A stretch of DNA of 64,000 nt from Teratosphaeria epicoccoides. Taxonomy: Eukaryota; Ascomycota; Dothideomycetes; Mycosphaerellales; Teratosphaeriaceae. The notes beneath the pieces are model-generated. The model saw nothing but the letters and a program-made list of their open reading frames with translations. It did not search any database and was not told where the DNA came from. Shown here piece after piece: positions 63,115-64,000 of the stretch. Within the stretch, counting starts at the first letter, position 1. Each line of letters begins with the position of its first letter. Location of the stretch: contig JADDMT010000012.1 of assembly GCA_021401465.1 (NCBI GenBank), forward strand, positions 248,001 to 312,000, read 5' to 3'. A program made the position numbers and the translations under genes.

Positions 63115-63468
63115 ATGCACGCATCGAGCCTCAGTTTCTTCGTCAGTAGACGGTTGCTTAAATTATGCTTTAAGCACATTAGCGCCCAACCTCCCGAAAC
63201 ATTGCTTCACTTCAGTCACGACTCCTCAACCTCAACATCAACGACCACCCATCCACTCACCGTCAACTTCTCTACGTTGGTGATTGCCTACAGCCCGTCA
63301 TTTCCAGACGACGCATCTTTGGTTACTGAGCAGCACGACCCTTCGACTGCCAAGATAGACTTCATCAAGCTTCGGTCATATCTGCTCACAATAGCATTCT
63401 TCGAATTGCCTGCTCTACGACCTCTGGAAAAGCCCTGTGCTTGGGAATTACGCGAGGCGATCGTCTAA
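63115..63468 (+). CDS. Weak ORF, hypothetical 117 aa
   Basis: Starts with ATG and reads MHASSLSFFVSRRLLKLCFK, then a Ser/Thr-rich stretch (DSSTSTSTTTHPLTVNFSTL) and a more structured end (KIDFIKLRSYLLTIAFFELP). The N-terminus is basic and hydrophobic, which could be an organellar or membrane signal. No family was recognised and it may be chance. Confidence 0.25.
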   Translation: MHASSLSFFVSRRLLKLCFKHISAQPPETLLHFSHDSSTSTSTTTHPLTVNFSTLVIAYSPSFPDDASLVTEQHDPSTAKIDFIKLRSYLLTIAFFELPALRPLEKPCAWELREAIV

Positions 63469-63629
63469 GCGCTAGTCAACATGCTAGTTCGCAAATGATA
63501 GAGATTCGACGATAGCAGTGCAGCGTCTGGAAAGCAGTGTTTTATATGAGTTCCCAATCTATGCTTAGCGCTGCATCTCCATCTATCACATAGAATGCTA
63601 ATGGCTGTCATGTCCATAGCAGCATTGCC

Positions 63630-63884
63630 ATGTCACCAAAGGAGTCCGCTTCTGGACTCCTACCATGGATTGTCCAGCTGATGAAGGGCGCCATTGCCGC
63701 TACTGTCATAGCGCTGAGTTTGGCATTACTGCATACTACAAAAAAGACGAATTTGCACAAGTGTATCACGGTAAACCCTGCACAAGGCTCCCATTTCGAC
63801 AGTAGCCGCCATATTACACAGCCGCGTGGCGTACTGCGCGCTATGGGTACCACAGATAGGGCCTACTGTAAGGGCTGGACGTGA
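63630..63884 (+). CDS. Weak ORF, possible small membrane protein of 84 aa
   Basis: ATG at 63630. One predicted membrane helix (MKGAIAATVIALSLALLHTT) after a short polar head, then a soluble tail with HKCITVNPAQGSHFDSSRHI. It could be a real micro-protein or an exon of a gene that continues beyond the window, but nothing else supports it. Confidence 0.25.
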   Translation: MSPKESASGLLPWIVQLMKGAIAATVIALSLALLHTTKKTNLHKCITVNPAQGSHFDSSRHITQPRGVLRAMGTTDRAYCKGWT

Positions 63885-64000
63885 TCGAGGTCGCAAGAAA
63901 ATAAAAGTTTGAAGTCATCGGGAGGCGGCCCGAGTGGAGTGCGTTCTGAGGCGAAGGGCATTGCTTTTTTGCCTCCTCCGCGACAGAGTCAGTGTTCGAA

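Noticed and set aside
63920..63995. tRNA-like string (cccgagtgg) near the right edge
   Set aside because: Only a D-arm-like string is present. No acceptor stem, anticodon arm or T-arm pairing could be drawn.

Overview
This window is nuclear DNA of a filamentous ascomycete. The evidence is short GT-AG introns (about 40-110 bp, with one of 205 bp) with branch points such as CTAAC, monocistronic genes on both strands, and proteins whose closest recognisable forms are fungal: Pcf11, Cus1/SF3b2, a Sae2/Ctp1 nuclease cofactor, EDC4, Loc1, a Mau2/Scc4 loader, Vps68, a yapsin-type protease, a DUF3431 pair and a nuclear-encoded uS3m. The mix of lineage-restricted genes (DUF3431, SLIP-GC-like GTPase, MADS-like DNA-binding fragment, small secreted proteins) suggests a Dothideomycete, probably of the Capnodiales/Mycosphaerellales type. 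That placement is an inference from gene content, not a phylogeny. No rRNA, tRNA, CRISPR or intact transposon was seen.

Layout. 0-24.5 kb is mostly conserved core genes: a DUF3431 type-II membrane protein, a seven-knuckle Gis2/Byr3 protein, an F-box/WD protein divergent from a Sae2/CtIP protein, a bHLH-zipper factor, a small secreted I9-type inhibitor, Pcf11, an SR-rich protein, SF3b2, a small secreted protein and a large dynamin-like GTPase. 24.5-33 kb is an accessory stretch with hypothetical genes, a decayed calcineurin-like phosphoesterase that contains a precise 44-bp inversion, a MADS-like gene, a tiny secreted protein with a duplicated LYPG motif, and two CAGCA microsatellites. 33.6-39 kb returns to conserved genes: an Eht1/Eeb1-type hydrolase divergent from vps68, a small coiled-coil protein and a GPI-yapsin. 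39-47.2 kb is a second accessory stretch: a methyltransferase relic, a small cysteine-rich secreted protein, a multispanning DUF3431 protein, and a 5'-truncated urea carboxylase pseudogene with three in-frame stops but no frameshift. 47.8-61.5 kb is core again: EDC4, a mitochondrial-looking protein divergent from uS3m, eIF2D/Tma64, and Loc1 divergent from Mau2. 61.9-64 kb holds a coiled-coil protein, a paralogue of the cysteine-rich secreted protein, and weak small ORFs.

How the genes relate. Several core genes act in mRNA production and turnover (SF3b2 splicing, Pcf11 3' end formation, EDC4 decapping, Gis2 and Tma64 translation, Loc1 ribosome assembly) or chromosome maintenance (Sae2, Mau2). 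They look dispersed, not operonic or clustered for one pathway. There is no secondary-metabolite backbone gene. The most unusual material is the contrast between intact core genes and two pockets of gene decay, and a two-member family of small secreted cysteine proteins sharing sequence, intron position and intron phase. Start codons were moved to the first convincing ATG, and splice joins were read by eye from GT/AG signals and phase.
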